A stretch of DNA of 63,765 nucleotides from IMG/VR virus record IMGVR_UViG_3300020220_005971, positions 1 to 63,765 of that record; one strand, given 5' to 3'. Shown here piece after piece: positions 1 to 8,333 of this stretch. Below the pieces are notes generated by a model. That model was not told the origin of the DNA. It did no database searches and worked only from the letters and a program-made list of their open reading frames with translations. Origin of the DNA: a virus. Made by a program: the position numbers and the translations under genes. Position 1 is the stretch's first letter, and every line of letters starts with the position of its first letter.

Positions 1-738
1 ATGAAACAAATATTTGTTGTTGTAATCGCCTTAATTTCATTTAGCTCTTGTTCCAAAGAAAAAAAACCTGAAAACCCAAAAGAATCAAACCTGATTGCTT
101 ATTTCAAATTAGACGGCAACACCTTTGACCACTCGAAAACCAAAGCTCACGGTGTCACCGATCAACAATTCGTTTCTGACCGAATTGGAAACTTAAATTC
201 CTCCTTGAAGTTCTCGAATGGATATTTCCGCTCAGGAATTATTCCATTGAATCTTAGGGGTCAATATACCTTTTCAATGTGGATGAAGATTAATGCTTGG
301 GATGATGGTAATGCTTTGATGGAACTTACAGAAAACAAACAATGTAATCTTAATCCTCAGATTTGGCAAAATGGTGGTGTGATGTACTTAACAACCAGTT
401 CAAACTCCAATAATAGAATTAGAATACCACAAATCTCAAATTGTAATGGATGGACTCATGTTCTCTACACAGTAAATGAAACAATCACCAATCTTTATAT
501 CAACGGGGTTTTGACTGAGACAAAATCTATGGAATGGCCCAATACCCAAAATGTTGACTTGACTTTGGGAAATGCCGGTAACCAATGTTTCGTATCGCCC
601 GGAGTTCAAAACCCGTACAAACAACCCTCAAGGGTTACAATCGATGAGGTTAAAATTTATAATATTATTTTACCGAATTCTGAAATTTTGAAAATCTCAG
701 GTTGTGGAAATCAGATTTCTCCGATAAAAAAAATTTAG
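1..738 (+). CDS. LamG/concanavalin-like lipoprotein
   Basis: 245 aa. The N-terminus is a bacterial lipoprotein signal: hydrophobic stretch VVVIALISFSS followed by Cys17, so the mature protein is probably lipid-anchored. From about residue 30 the sequence (LIAYFKLDGNTFDHS) matches the start of LamG/concanavalin-A-like jelly-roll domains, which bind glycans, and this fold continues to about residue 225 (TIDEVKIYNIIL is the typical last strand). A surface glycan-binding role is inferred. Similar modules occur in Bacteroidota lipoproteins and in phage morons; which applies cannot be told from one gene. The window starts exactly at its ATG, so its promoter is not visible. Confidence 0.7.
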   Translation: MKQIFVVVIALISFSSCSKEKKPENPKESNLIAYFKLDGNTFDHSKTKAHGVTDQQFVSDRIGNLNSSLKFSNGYFRSGIIPLNLRGQYTFSMWMKINAWDDGNALMELTENKQCNLNPQIWQNGGVMYLTTSSNSNNRIRIPQISNCNGWTHVLYTVNETITNLYINGVLTETKSMEWPNTQNVDLTLGNAGNQCFVSPGVQNPYKQPSRVTIDEVKIYNIILPNSEILKISGCGNQISPIKKI

Positions 739-758
739 AAATTTGAACCCACACCAAA

Positions 759-989
759 ATGAACTGGGAAATATTCGGATACATAGGAACTGCTCTCATT
801 CTTTTCTCATTTTTAGTTGAGAACATTTTCCGTTTGAGATTTATCAACACAATAGGTTCTATTTTTTGGATAATTTATGGAGTTGGAATTTCCGCAGGTC
901 CAACAATTGTTGTAAATTCATTTATTATCGTTATACACCTTATTTGGTTTTACAAACATAGAAAAGAATGGACCTTAAAGAAAAAATAA
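759..989 (+). CDS. Small YgjV-like inner membrane protein
   Basis: 76 aa, almost entirely hydrophobic, with about three membrane segments (residues 5-20, 27-46, 49-66) and a basic tail KHRKEWTLKKK. The pattern resembles the short YgjV-like membrane proteins, whose function is unknown. Its 3' end overlaps the UvrC-like gene by 22 nt, suggesting co-transcription. Function not assigned. Confidence 0.6.
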   Translation: MNWEIFGYIGTALILFSFLVENIFRLRFINTIGSIFWIIYGVGISAGPTIVVNSFIIVIHLIWFYKHRKEWTLKKK

Positions 990-2236
990 AATCCGCTCCT
1001 AAGTATCCAGGTTGCTACATCTACAAAGATGATAAGGATCAAATTATCTACGTTGGGATGTCCAAGTTTCTACCCAAACGAGTTTCATCTTATTTTACAA
1101 AAAAACATGTGGACAAGAAAACTAAAACTCTTGTCGAAAATATTTGTGACGTTGAGTATCAGATTGCTTCTTCTGAGGCGGAAGCTCTTATAATGGAAGA
1201 GGAGCTCATAAAAATATACAAACCAAAGTTCAACATAAAAGGGAAGGATGACAAAACAAGGACGTGGTATTTGTCTTTGACTGAGGGACCATTCGTCAGA
1301 CTTCAAATCACTCACGGTAAAGGTAATGAGACCCTTGGAATTAATTTCACATCAGGTCAAAGAGCCTATGAGGTTATGCAACTAATTACCGACATATTAC
1401 CATTGAGGTCTTGTTCATATGTTCTGAATCAAGAGAACATAAACGCTGGCAAATTCAAACCTTGTCTCGAGTATCACCTTGGTCGTTGTAATGCACCTTG
1501 CATTGCTCTTGAATCAAACTTGGAATATCTCAAGTATCAATTTTTGGTTCGTAAAATCTTTGAACTTGACTACACTAAAGTGAAATCGTATCTCACAGGA
1601 AAGATGCATGAATTTGCCAAGAATTTGGAATTTGAAAAAGCGGACAACTACCTTTACAGATTAAATCAAGTCAAACTTCTTGAGGAAAAACTTGAACCAA
1701 TCCGTGTTCGGAAGTACAACAAGATTGCTTTTGGTATGAAAAAGGCTTTGGGACTGTCTCAACTACCACTCATCATCGAAGCTTTTGATAACTCTCACAA
1801 TCAAGGTGACTGTAATGTTGCGGCGTCGGTCAGATTTATCAACAACAAAACTGATAAAAGTCAGTATCGTAAGTACATCATACGTGATGAGGATAACAAA
1901 GGTAATGACTGCGGGTCTTTCGAAGAAGTGGTTTTCAGACGTTTTAAAAGACTCTTGGATGAAAAGGGTCAACTACCCAACCTTGTGATCATAGATGGTG
2001 GAAAAGGACAATTAAACGTGGCACGTAGTGTTTTGGAATCACTTAATCTTCTTGATAAAGTTGACTTGATATCCATTTCCAAAGATAGTTCACACAGAAG
2101 TAAAACCATCCATACTATCGATGGTAGACAACACCCAATGGAGTGGACTGTACTTGGTGTCATACAAGAAGAAATACATCGTTTTGCTATAAAGTTTCAC
2201 AGAGAAAGGGCTGGTAAAAAACTTTTAGCGAGATAA
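968..2236 (+). CDS. uvrC: UvrC-like excision nuclease lacking the HhH tail
   Basis: 422 aa. N-terminal GIY-YIG nuclease domain (about residues 12-95; YPGCYIYKDD and IIYVGMS). A UVR-like helical hairpin follows (about 210-245, KNLEFEKADNYLYRLNQVK). The RNase H-like 5' incision domain carries FDNSH (Asp274), DGGKGQ (Asp343) and a C-terminal His near 411, matching UvrC catalytic positions. UvrC makes the dual cuts in nucleotide excision repair after UvrA/UvrB damage recognition. Cellular UvrC is about 600 aa and ends in tandem helix-hairpin-helix motifs; here the protein stops right after the nuclease domain. It may work with host UvrAB or as a stand-alone repair or host-DNA nuclease. Translation overlaps the upstream membrane gene. 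Confidence 0.85.
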   Translation: MDLKEKIKSAPKYPGCYIYKDDKDQIIYVGMSKFLPKRVSSYFTKKHVDKKTKTLVENICDVEYQIASSEAEALIMEEELIKIYKPKFNIKGKDDKTRTWYLSLTEGPFVRLQITHGKGNETLGINFTSGQRAYEVMQLITDILPLRSCSYVLNQENINAGKFKPCLEYHLGRCNAPCIALESNLEYLKYQFLVRKIFELDYTKVKSYLTGKMHEFAKNLEFEKADNYLYRLNQVKLLEEKLEPIRVRKYNKIAFGMKKALGLSQLPLIIEAFDNSHNQGDCNVAASVRFINNKTDKSQYRKYIIRDEDNKGNDCGSFEEVVFRRFKRLLDEKGQLPNLVIIDGGKGQLNVARSVLESLNLLDKVDLISISKDSSHRSKTIHTIDGRQHPMEWTVLGVIQEEIHRFAIKFHRERAGKKLLAR

Positions 2237-2257
2237 AAACTTTAAGGTGTTCTTAAT

Positions 2258-3829
2258 TTACGAAAATGCAAATATTGACGGATCATAGATTGAATCGTCC
2301 CAATAACTTGGTTCTATTTTTTTGCCAGAAACTTTTTTTACAAAAACACCTTTGGAATCGTAAACTTTAACTTTACCATCGGGCGGTCCACAGCTAGAAA
2401 AATTAGCCACAAATATCATTTTTCCCTGATCAGTTTTGAGAACGTCTGTCCATTCACCCTTTCTACAGTTACCTACAAACTTCCCCTCAGCTCTTACACT
2501 TCCGTCAGGAAAAAAGTATTGCCAATCACCTAGTTGTCTGAGACCAACACCTAATCTTCCTTTAGCGGCAACGTTACCGCTCCTGTTAAAAAACAAAGTT
2601 TCTCCATATGGATCTTTCGGCTCCGCCAACCTAATCTGAGATATAAATCTTACCAAACCGCTCTTTGTGAGCCCCGTAATTTGTACTGGGTTTGTATCGT
2701 AATCAATTAATCTTTGGGATCCCCTGTATGAAGAATAAGTCCACAAACCAATTTTTCTTCCACTTTTATCGTAACTTCCTTTATAATGGAGTTTACCTTT
2801 TTCATCGAATGACTCATAATCTCCGTAACGATTTGCTTTAACGCCAGTTAAATTACCTTTTTCAAATACCTGACCGTTAGGATGATAGAAAACAAAACTC
2901 CCGTCCACTCTATCGTTTTTGTAATTTGCAATACTTTGCAAATACGGTTTGTCGCGGTATTGATCAAAAGTTTTGAATAACCCTTGTTTCAATCCATCAT
3001 CATCATAAAGACCTTTACCTTTCACAGGTAAGTCTAAGATACCTGGAAATATATCCTGTTCTAAATTATATCTCGGTACTCTGGCACTAATCCACTCATA
3101 AAATCTAAATTTTTGTATTTTAATTTTTTTACTATCGTTTTTATCCATGAATTGGCCACTTTCAAAGTGTAATTGATAAGGGGACTTGGGGTCATCCAAA
3201 TTGAACAGTATAAAATAGCTTGAACCCTGGGGTTCTTTTAAATATGTTTTGAAATAATCGTAATCCGCGATTGTACATAATCTAATTTTGGAACCTTGAC
3301 CTTGGCATCTTCCTAAGATGTCTCTGTAAAGTTTCCAAACATCTTTACCGACTTTGGACACTTGAAACACTTGATAACCGTCAAAAATTCCTAAGTATTT
3401 AATTCCTCCGCTAGCTTCAAGTTTTTGGATGTTATTAGGAGTTACGTAATTGTCTTTACCGACAGTTTCTTCAAACTTAATATCCCCCTCTTTAACTTTA
3501 ATTGCTTCCTCTATAAAGTCCAAAACGTCATCAGGCGTTTTGTAAAGGTGAATATCCTTGTTTTTGAATTTCCCTCTATTCTTGTTCTTTTCAAATATGT
3601 CAAAATATTCTTCATATTTGTAGATGTCCTCATTTTTAATGATTCCTCCGCCGACCTTTTTGGTAATCCAACTCAGCAAGTAAAATTTATTTTTAGTAAC
3701 TTCAACGATTTTTTCGAAATCCTTTTCAGATACGGGTTTACCTTCACCAACATATTTGTTCTTGAGATTGATGGTGTTTTGATCAAGTTGCTCTATCAAA
3801 AGTTTCCAAATCAGACTACGTAATTCCAT
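2258..3829 (-). CDS. MORN-repeat protein with N-terminal tag and WCT-like domain
   Basis: 523 aa. Three parts are visible. (1) A short hydrophobic/charged N-terminus, LRSLIWKLLIEQ, ending in an L-x-E tripeptide like other proteins in this window. (2) About residues 150-245, a domain shared with the proteins at 17637 and 37301: here IRLCTIADYDYF, then YFILFN, then LHFESGQFMDKND, which closely matches FHFPSNQFMDKDD in the 17637 protein. (3) From about 275, MORN/YwqK-type repeats (HPNGQVFEKGNL, FDEKGKLHYKGSY, FPDGSVRAEGKFVG). MORN repeats form beta-hairpin solenoids. A packaged virion or effector role is inferred, not shown. The start ATG follows GTATTTACTAATA, a weak version of the late motif. 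Confidence 0.65.
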   Translation of the reverse strand: MELRSLIWKLLIEQLDQNTINLKNKYVGEGKPVSEKDFEKIVEVTKNKFYLLSWITKKVGGGIIKNEDIYKYEEYFDIFEKNKNRGKFKNKDIHLYKTPDDVLDFIEEAIKVKEGDIKFEETVGKDNYVTPNNIQKLEASGGIKYLGIFDGYQVFQVSKVGKDVWKLYRDILGRCQGQGSKIRLCTIADYDYFKTYLKEPQGSSYFILFNLDDPKSPYQLHFESGQFMDKNDSKKIKIQKFRFYEWISARVPRYNLEQDIFPGILDLPVKGKGLYDDDGLKQGLFKTFDQYRDKPYLQSIANYKNDRVDGSFVFYHPNGQVFEKGNLTGVKANRYGDYESFDEKGKLHYKGSYDKSGRKIGLWTYSSYRGSQRLIDYDTNPVQITGLTKSGLVRFISQIRLAEPKDPYGETLFFNRSGNVAAKGRLGVGLRQLGDWQYFFPDGSVRAEGKFVGNCRKGEWTDVLKTDQGKMIFVANFSSCGPPDGKVKVYDSKGVFVKKVSGKKIEPSYWDDSIYDPSIFAFS

Positions 3830-3864
3830 TATTAGTAAATACTTTGTTGAGACAGTAATTTTTT

Positions 3865-3990
3865 ATGAATGAAACACTCAAAAAGGTAAAGGATGCTAAC
3901 ACGTTAGATTGGAGGAGAGTTTTTAGTAATTCGGTAATATTTATTATACAGAAATATCAATCCCATCCGCATCTCAATAGAGTTATGTGA
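3865..3990 (+). CDS. Possible 41-aa small ORF
   Basis: An ATG at 3865 opens a 41-codon frame (MNETLKKVKDANTLDWRRVF...). It ends inside the stem-loop at 3959-3997. It fills most of a gap of nearly 200 nt between a divergent gene and the next plus-strand gene. It has no recognisable family. The ATATTTAT motif at 3937 lies inside it, so the region may instead be only a leader. Confidence 0.25.
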   Translation: MNETLKKVKDANTLDWRRVFSNSVIFIIQKYQSHPHLNRVM

Positions 3991-4001
3991 TGGGATTTTT
4001 A
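3959..4001 (+). terminator. Rho-independent terminator candidate
   Basis: AATCCCATC (3959-3967) pairs with GATGGGATT (3989-3997), and T-rich sequence follows. The loop is long (21 nt), so strength is uncertain. Confidence 0.4.
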
Positions 4002-4027
4002 TTTATAAATCAATAAACAAAAAACAA

Positions 4028-4474
4028 ATGAAAAAACACATTTTGTTATTCTTTGCTATGGCGTTTTCGCTAGTGACATTTGCTCAAAAAAACAGGGGAT
4101 GGGATATTTCCGTTGGAGCAACTGCAATGGCACCTTTAGCAGGGAAAGTTGATTGGAATTCCAAAGCATGGGGTCAAAGAGTAGATTTCAGAAAAAATAA
4201 CACGAATGTCTCTCTCGGTTTTATGCAAGATAAATCTGGCTTCGTAAGAATGCCAGTTTTGGTTGGATTCCGAAAGCACCTAACAAAGGGTCTGGAAATC
4301 GGACTTGATGGTGGTGTTACCTTTTTCGATGGACATAAAGGACAATTTACTTACGTTCCTTCCATCGCATACGGGATAAACAAGAAATGGTGCTTAGAGC
4401 AATCAATTCAAAGAACTGTAAAAGATGGTAAACATTCAAACCTCATTGGTTTTGGATTGAAGTACCGTTTATAG
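4028..4474 (+). CDS. Secreted small outer-membrane-type beta protein
   Basis: 148 aa with a clear signal peptide (MKKHILLFFAMAFSLVTFAQ, cleavage likely after Ala19). The mature part alternates polar and hydrophobic residues (ISVGATAMAPLAG, VSLGFMQD, LEIGLDGGVTFF, NLIGFGLKYRL) and ends in an aromatic/basic strand, as in small outer-membrane beta-barrel proteins of Bacteroidota. The family is not identified. The signal sequence ending in FAQ is typical for Bacteroidota. Confidence 0.6.
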   Translation: MKKHILLFFAMAFSLVTFAQKNRGWDISVGATAMAPLAGKVDWNSKAWGQRVDFRKNNTNVSLGFMQDKSGFVRMPVLVGFRKHLTKGLEIGLDGGVTFFDGHKGQFTYVPSIAYGINKKWCLEQSIQRTVKDGKHSNLIGFGLKYRL

Positions 4475-4496
4475 TTGATTAAAAAACAGAATTTAA

Positions 4497-4607
4497 ATGG
4501 AGCAATTAAGTTTTTTATGGCACTGGCATTTCCTTTCAGGAGCAGCGGTGGGATATTTTGTACTTCCTTACTTAGTAAATTTTGTGAAAGGTTTACTGAA
4601 GAAGTAA
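4497..4607 (+). CDS. 36-aa single-span membrane peptide
   Basis: A frame from ATG 4497 to TAA 4605 encodes MEQLSFLWHWHFLSGAAVGY followed by a second hydrophobic stretch and the basic end KGLLKK. It lies 22 nt after the previous gene and just before a strong terminator, as expected for the last gene of a unit. No family recognised; host-like small membrane peptide. Confidence 0.5.
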   Translation: MEQLSFLWHWHFLSGAAVGYFVLPYLVNFVKGLLKK

Positions 4608-4620
4608 AAAAACCAAAAAA

Positions 4621-4651
4621 AAACCCTCACAAAAAATTGTGGGGGTTTTTT
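4621..4651 (+). terminator. Strong Rho-independent terminator
   Basis: AAACCCTCACAA (4621-4632) pairs with TTGTGGGGGTTT (4637-4648), with one T-G wobble and an AAAA loop, followed by a T run. It closes the 4028-4607 unit. Confidence 0.8.
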
Positions 4652-4671
4652 ATTTATATCAAGTAAAGTTC

Positions 4672-4679
4672 TATCTTTG
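4672..4679 (+). promoter_or_regulatory. Bacteroidota-type -7 element TATCTTTG
   Basis: TATCTTTG fits the TAnnTTTG -7 consensus of the Bacteroidota primary sigma factor exactly. It lies 5 nt before the ATG at 4684. No well-spaced -33 TTG is seen. Confidence 0.5.
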
Positions 4680-4683
4680 TGGA

Positions 4684-5217
4684 ATGCAAACACGATCTTT
4701 TACAGGTGCTAAGTTTGAAAAAACTATGGCAAAACAAGGTTGGAGATTAGTTTCAGTATCTCCTAAATTACAATGGAATGGTGTTGGTAGAAACAACATT
4801 CAGAAAATCAAAAGCGTTGGTTATGATCCGAAAAAGTTTTTGATTACACCAAGAAGTTTTTTCGAGAAATATGATCTTTTTCATCCAGTATCAAAAAAGT
4901 ATCGGGAAGTAAAAAAATATTACATCAGTCAAATACATGATTGGACTTTGTATTCTGAACCTTACTTCAAAATTGCAACAAATTCACAAAAAAAATTTGT
5001 AGACAGTAAAACTTATAATAATTTTGTTGATGATTTTTATAACCTTAATCTCAAATCAGGACTTATAAGTAATATCCAAAATGAAATGACAAAATTGACA
5101 GAAGGTATCCAATTCATAGATGGATTTTTGCCCAAATCAGAGCTCGAATTCAGAACCACAGTCTTGGACGGGTGGAGTGGATATAAAAGAATTACAATCC
5201 AATTCAGAAAAAAATAA
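4684..5217 (+). CDS. Conserved-looking phage protein of unknown function
   Basis: 177 aa starting at ATG 4684 (MQTRSFTGAKFEKTM). An upstream in-frame GTG would sit inside the terminator hairpin, so it was not used. Basic N-terminal half (KIKSVGYDPKKFLITPRSFF), aromatic-rich centre, strand-rich end (RTTVLDGWSGYKRITIQFRKK). Its stop shares a base with the next start at 5217, so it is probably co-translated with the DNA-glycosylase-like protein. No family recognised. Confidence 0.6.
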   Translation: MQTRSFTGAKFEKTMAKQGWRLVSVSPKLQWNGVGRNNIQKIKSVGYDPKKFLITPRSFFEKYDLFHPVSKKYREVKKYYISQIHDWTLYSEPYFKIATNSQKKFVDSKTYNNFVDDFYNLNLKSGLISNIQNEMTKLTEGIQFIDGFLPKSELEFRTTVLDGWSGYKRITIQFRKK

Positions 5218-5726
5218 TGCAAATATTTCTCCCTTATCCCGACATGAGAAAATCCTTACAGGTTCTCGATAACAAGAGGTTAGGCAAACAACGTGTCGAA
5301 ACATATCAGATCATTTCGGCTATTACACGTAGACCAAAGTTGGATGGTACACCATACAAAGGTTGGCTTAACCATCCTTGTACAATCATGTGGAGGGACT
5401 TTGTACCAGCATTGAAACTTTACATGAACTATTCGATTTATGAGTGGATTTCCCGTGGTTTCAATAACAGTATGATGATTGAAAATGTTACCGAAGATCA
5501 AGTTGTATTACCCCATTGGTTTGGTAATGAACTATTTCATTCATCACATAGGGCAAATCTTCTAAAGAAAGAACCTCAGTTTTATTGTAGATATAATTGG
5601 TCCGAAGACCCAACTGATCCATATGTATGGATGGATGCGGATCACAAATGGTATAAACAACACCCAAATTTAAACGTTAGAGAATATTTGGAATCCGAAA
5701 AAATAACATCTATTATTACAAAATGA
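5217..5726 (+). CDS. Pyrimidine-dimer DNA glycosylase-like (MSMEG_6728-type)
   Basis: 169 aa. The opening LPYPDMRKSLQVLDNKRLGKQ followed by VETYQIISAI and HPCTIMWRDF is the signature of the MSMEG_6728/Pyr_excise-related family, distantly related to T4 endonuclease V (DenV), which cuts at UV-induced pyrimidine dimers. Later residues LPHWFGNELFHSSHRANLLKK also fit. Activity here is inferred from family only. It overlaps both neighbours by 1-4 nt. Together with the UvrC-like gene it suggests UV-repair functions carried by the phage. Confidence 0.7.
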   Translation: MQIFLPYPDMRKSLQVLDNKRLGKQRVETYQIISAITRRPKLDGTPYKGWLNHPCTIMWRDFVPALKLYMNYSIYEWISRGFNNSMMIENVTEDQVVLPHWFGNELFHSSHRANLLKKEPQFYCRYNWSEDPTDPYVWMDADHKWYKQHPNLNVREYLESEKITSIITK

Positions 5727-6247
5727 AAAAATACTTACTGTCCTTACATGGAGACTTTAACTCCAAAAAAATGTGTCAAGACATCGCAACTACATTAACA
5801 CCGATTGTTGATAGTCCACATCTTAAATTCTCTCACAGAGCCAATAATTTATTGTTCTGTTTTGAGAGTGATGTTAATCAAACAGAAATTCACGACTATG
5901 TTCTCGGATCCCTTTTAGGACTTTATGATTATTTTTTTATTTCAGTAGTTGGTGAAAATTTGTCAGTTTGTATGGATGAAGAAACAAGTGGTCATCTATT
6001 TGATACTACCAATGATTCAGAAAATGTCGACATGAGAATAGATATGAAAAGAGAGATGTTCGGTGAAAAAGAAAAAGAAACATACACAGAGGAAGAAGAT
6101 AGAGAATATTTGAATGAGATATTAAAAGAACTTAAAGTGCGAGTTAGAAGACCATCTGTCGATGAAATTCTTGATAAGATCAAAGACAAAGGAATTGATT
6201 CTATTTCACAATTTGAGAAAGAAATATTAGATAACTACGGAAAATAA
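5723..6247 (+). CDS. Hypothetical protein with acidic C-terminal half
   Basis: 174 aa. N-terminal half is a compact mixed region (LLSLHGDFNSKKMCQDIATT, LLGLYDYFFISVVGENLSVCM); residues 95-140 are strongly charged; the end VDEILDKIKDKGIDSISQFE resembles the helical tail seen at the C-terminus of some Bacteroidota proteins. Start overlaps the upstream stop (ATGA), and the sigma factor starts 4 nt after its stop. Function unknown. Confidence 0.6.
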   Translation: MKKYLLSLHGDFNSKKMCQDIATTLTPIVDSPHLKFSHRANNLLFCFESDVNQTEIHDYVLGSLLGLYDYFFISVVGENLSVCMDEETSGHLFDTTNDSENVDMRIDMKREMFGEKEKETYTEEEDREYLNEILKELKVRVRRPSVDEILDKIKDKGIDSISQFEKEILDNYGK

Positions 6248-6251
6248 TTTT

Positions 6252-7052
6252 ATGAAAGAAAAAAACACAGGTGCACCAATCAATCAAGAGGAAATCTCCA
6301 TTTATTTAAAAGATGTAAGAAAATTGAAAGTCATGACCCCCGAAAGGGAAAGAATTTTGGCAGAAAGAATGTTGTCAGGTTTCATAACACAGACTGAAAC
6401 AAATGAAATCAAGAAAGAGCTATTAGAGGGTAACCTCCGTTTCGTAATTACTGTTGCAAAGCAGTATCAAAATCAAGGTCTTGACCTTCCTGATCTTATT
6501 GCGGAAGGAAACTATGGACTTATGAAGGCAATCGAAAACTTTGATTGGTCCAAGAAACTAAGATTCATATCCTATGGTGTATGGTGGATTAGACAATCCA
6601 TCCTCCAATCCCTTAATGAGAATGCCCGTACGATTAGACTACCAGTAAATGTTGTTCAAGAACTCCACAAAGCAAAGAAAGAACTCGAAGCTAACGGGAT
6701 TGAACTACCCGAAAAGTTTCATAACCTTCCAAATACAGTCAACTTGGACTCTCCTGTTAATGAGGAGGGAGATACCCTTCTTGATTTATTAGTCAATCAA
6801 AATGCGGAAAATCCTGAAACAGTTTTTTCAACTGAAGGTAAACTCAAAGACAAACTAATGGGTATCTTAGAAGTTTTGGACGAAAGAGAGAGAATTATCA
6901 TTGAAGATTATTATGGTCTCTCAGGATCTACAAGAACCCTCGAAGATATCGGAAACGATTTCAATCTGACCAAGGAAAGGGTTCGTCAGATCAAGGAAAA
7001 AGCAATTCGAAAGCTCCGAAATGAAACCAGCGATTTATTCGATTACCTATAA
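6252..7052 (+). CDS. Sigma-70 family RNA polymerase sigma factor
   Basis: 266 aa. Region 1.2 (EEISIYLKDVRKLKVMTPERE), region 2 (NLRFVITVAKQYQNQGLDLPD, then FISYGVWWIRQSILQSL, the -10 recognition helix), a shortened region 3, and region 4 with helix-turn-helix TLEDIGNDFNLTKERVRQIK. Similarity to Bacteroidota RpoD in regions 2.1-2.4 is high. It would join host core RNA polymerase and redirect it to phage promoters. A reasonable but untested idea is that it reads the TATATTTAT motif found before many genes here. A strong terminator follows directly. Confidence 0.9.
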   Translation: MKEKNTGAPINQEEISIYLKDVRKLKVMTPERERILAERMLSGFITQTETNEIKKELLEGNLRFVITVAKQYQNQGLDLPDLIAEGNYGLMKAIENFDWSKKLRFISYGVWWIRQSILQSLNENARTIRLPVNVVQELHKAKKELEANGIELPEKFHNLPNTVNLDSPVNEEGDTLLDLLVNQNAENPETVFSTEGKLKDKLMGILEVLDERERIIIEDYYGLSGSTRTLEDIGNDFNLTKERVRQIKEKAIRKLRNETSDLFDYL

Positions 7053-7060
7053 AACGGACT

Positions 7061-7094
7061 AAAGGGTGTATTTATACGATACACCCTTTATCTT
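7061..7094 (+). terminator. Rho-independent terminator after the sigma gene
   Basis: AAAGGGTGTAT (7061-7071) pairs perfectly with ATACACCCTTT (7079-7089), loop of 7 nt, then ATCTTTT. Confidence 0.8.
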
Positions 7095-7120
7095 TTAGGA
7101 TGTATAAAAATTATAGAACT

Positions 7121-7315
7121 ATGAAAAAATTATTCAGAAGTTCAACTGATAGTAAAATTGGTGGTGTGTGTGGCGGTTTAGCCGAATACACCGAAACAGA
7201 TTCAACTCTATTTAGGGTATTATTTCTGGCTGCTATTTTTTCACCATATCCTATAATTCTTTTCTATCTTTTGGGGTGTTTTATCATCCCAAGAAACAAA
7301 AACAAAGTATTATGA
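7121..7315 (+). CDS. PspC domain membrane protein
   Basis: 64 aa from ATG 7121 (MKKLFRSSTDSKIGGVCGGL). The motif IGGVCGGLAEYTETDSTLFRV followed by one hydrophobic segment is the PspC (phage shock protein C) domain, found on its own in many Bacteroidota. An upstream in-frame ATG at 7100 is possible but does not fit the family start. The stop overlaps the next start. PspC proteins respond to membrane stress in cells; the role in a phage is unknown. Confidence 0.8.
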   Translation: MKKLFRSSTDSKIGGVCGGLAEYTETDSTLFRVLFLAAIFSPYPIILFYLLGCFIIPRNKNKVL

Positions 7316-7596
7316 AAAAATTTATTCAAACAAATTTCACTGTAATAGTTTTGGTAATTGCCCTTTTGGGTCTTTTCAAAAGTTGCGGTGATTCAAGAGA
7401 CCTTTCGAAAATCAAAAAACAAATCCAAGCTATCAAAGATTCAACCTATACAAAAGATGAGTTGAAAAGAGAACTCAAAATATCTGGTCTTGAAGCCGAA
7501 AAAAGAATGATTCAAGCTACAGATAGAAAAATTTTTGACGTTAGGAGACAAACAGAGATTGAAGAAGAGATAAAAAAACTTAATAAATTAAAATAA
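7312..7596 (+). CDS. Membrane-anchored coiled-coil protein
   Basis: 94 aa from ATG 7312, which overlaps the PspC stop. Residues 8-24 form a membrane or signal segment (FTVIVLVIALLGLFKS) followed by Cys25, so it may be a lipoprotein with a loose lipobox. The rest is charged coiled coil (LSKIKKQIQAIKD ... EEEIKKLNKLK). This is the shape of an outer spanin or a membrane accessory. Function inferred only from shape. Confidence 0.5.
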   Translation: MKKFIQTNFTVIVLVIALLGLFKSCGDSRDLSKIKKQIQAIKDSTYTKDELKRELKISGLEAEKRMIQATDRKIFDVRRQTEIEEEIKKLNKLK

Positions 7597-8333
7597 TGAA
7601 TTGGTTTCAAAAGAATTTCAAAACTATCATCTATACGGCATTTTTGGTTCCAATCATCACGGTAGCAATAGTTTCAATATCTCACGTTACTAAATGGTAC
7701 GGTATCTCCAATCCAATAAGTTGGGCAATATACCTATCGATCGGTGTTGAGATAGCTGCGTTATCAGCACTTGCGGCAATAACCGCTGAAATGGGAAAGA
7801 AAGTTTATTTTCCATTCGGTATAGTAACACTAATACAATTCATTGGAAACATATTTTTTGCATATCAGTATATTGATGTAAACGGACAAACTTTCATAGA
7901 TTGGGTTGACATGGTTGATCCTGTTGTAAGTTATTTAGGAGTTGAATCAGGTGACATAATTGGTCATAAAAGATTCTTGGCTCTAATTTCAGGCGGTATG
8001 TTACCCCTCATTTCCTTATCATTCCTTCATATGCTTGTGAAGTTTGAGGAGGAAGAAAAAAATAAAGTGAAAGAGGTTATCCCTCAAGAAATTGATATTG
8101 ATAAATTAAGTTTAGAAGCAGGGAAAAGAGAATTTATCAGTGAACAAGAAAAATATTCTCCAACTAAGGAAGACTTGATAAAACTACAGGAAGAATTGGA
8201 TAAACTCCAAAATAAAAATTTCTCAAAAATCGAGGAACCTTCTGTAACTCCGACAGAACCATTGAAAGAGGAAGACATCCAAATCGAGACCTCCGACAAA
8301 AAAGTTTTGAACTACAAGAATAGAAATGCTTAA
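7596..8333 (+). CDS. Multi-span membrane protein with helical tail
   Basis: 245 aa. Four hydrophobic segments at about residues 10-30, 40-65, 70-92 and 125-150, then a 90-residue charged, mostly helical cytoplasmic-type tail. Adjacent to the amidase and other membrane/coiled-coil genes, so a lysis or superinfection-related role is possible. No family recognised. Start ATG overlaps the upstream TAA by one base. Confidence 0.55.
   Translation: MNWFQKNFKTIIYTAFLVPIITVAIVSISHVTKWYGISNPISWAIYLSIGVEIAALSALAAITAEMGKKVYFPFGIVTLIQFIGNIFFAYQYIDVNGQTFIDWVDMVDPVVSYLGVESGDIIGHKRFLALISGGMLPLISLSFLHMLVKFEEEEKNKVKEVIPQEIDIDKLSLEAGKREFISEQEKYSPTKEDLIKLQEELDKLQNKNFSKIEEPSVTPTEPLKEEDIQIETSDKKVLNYKNRNA

Noticed and set aside
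4475-4666. 63-aa ORF
   Set aside because: It runs through the terminator hairpin; the 36-aa frame from ATG 4497 has a better composition.
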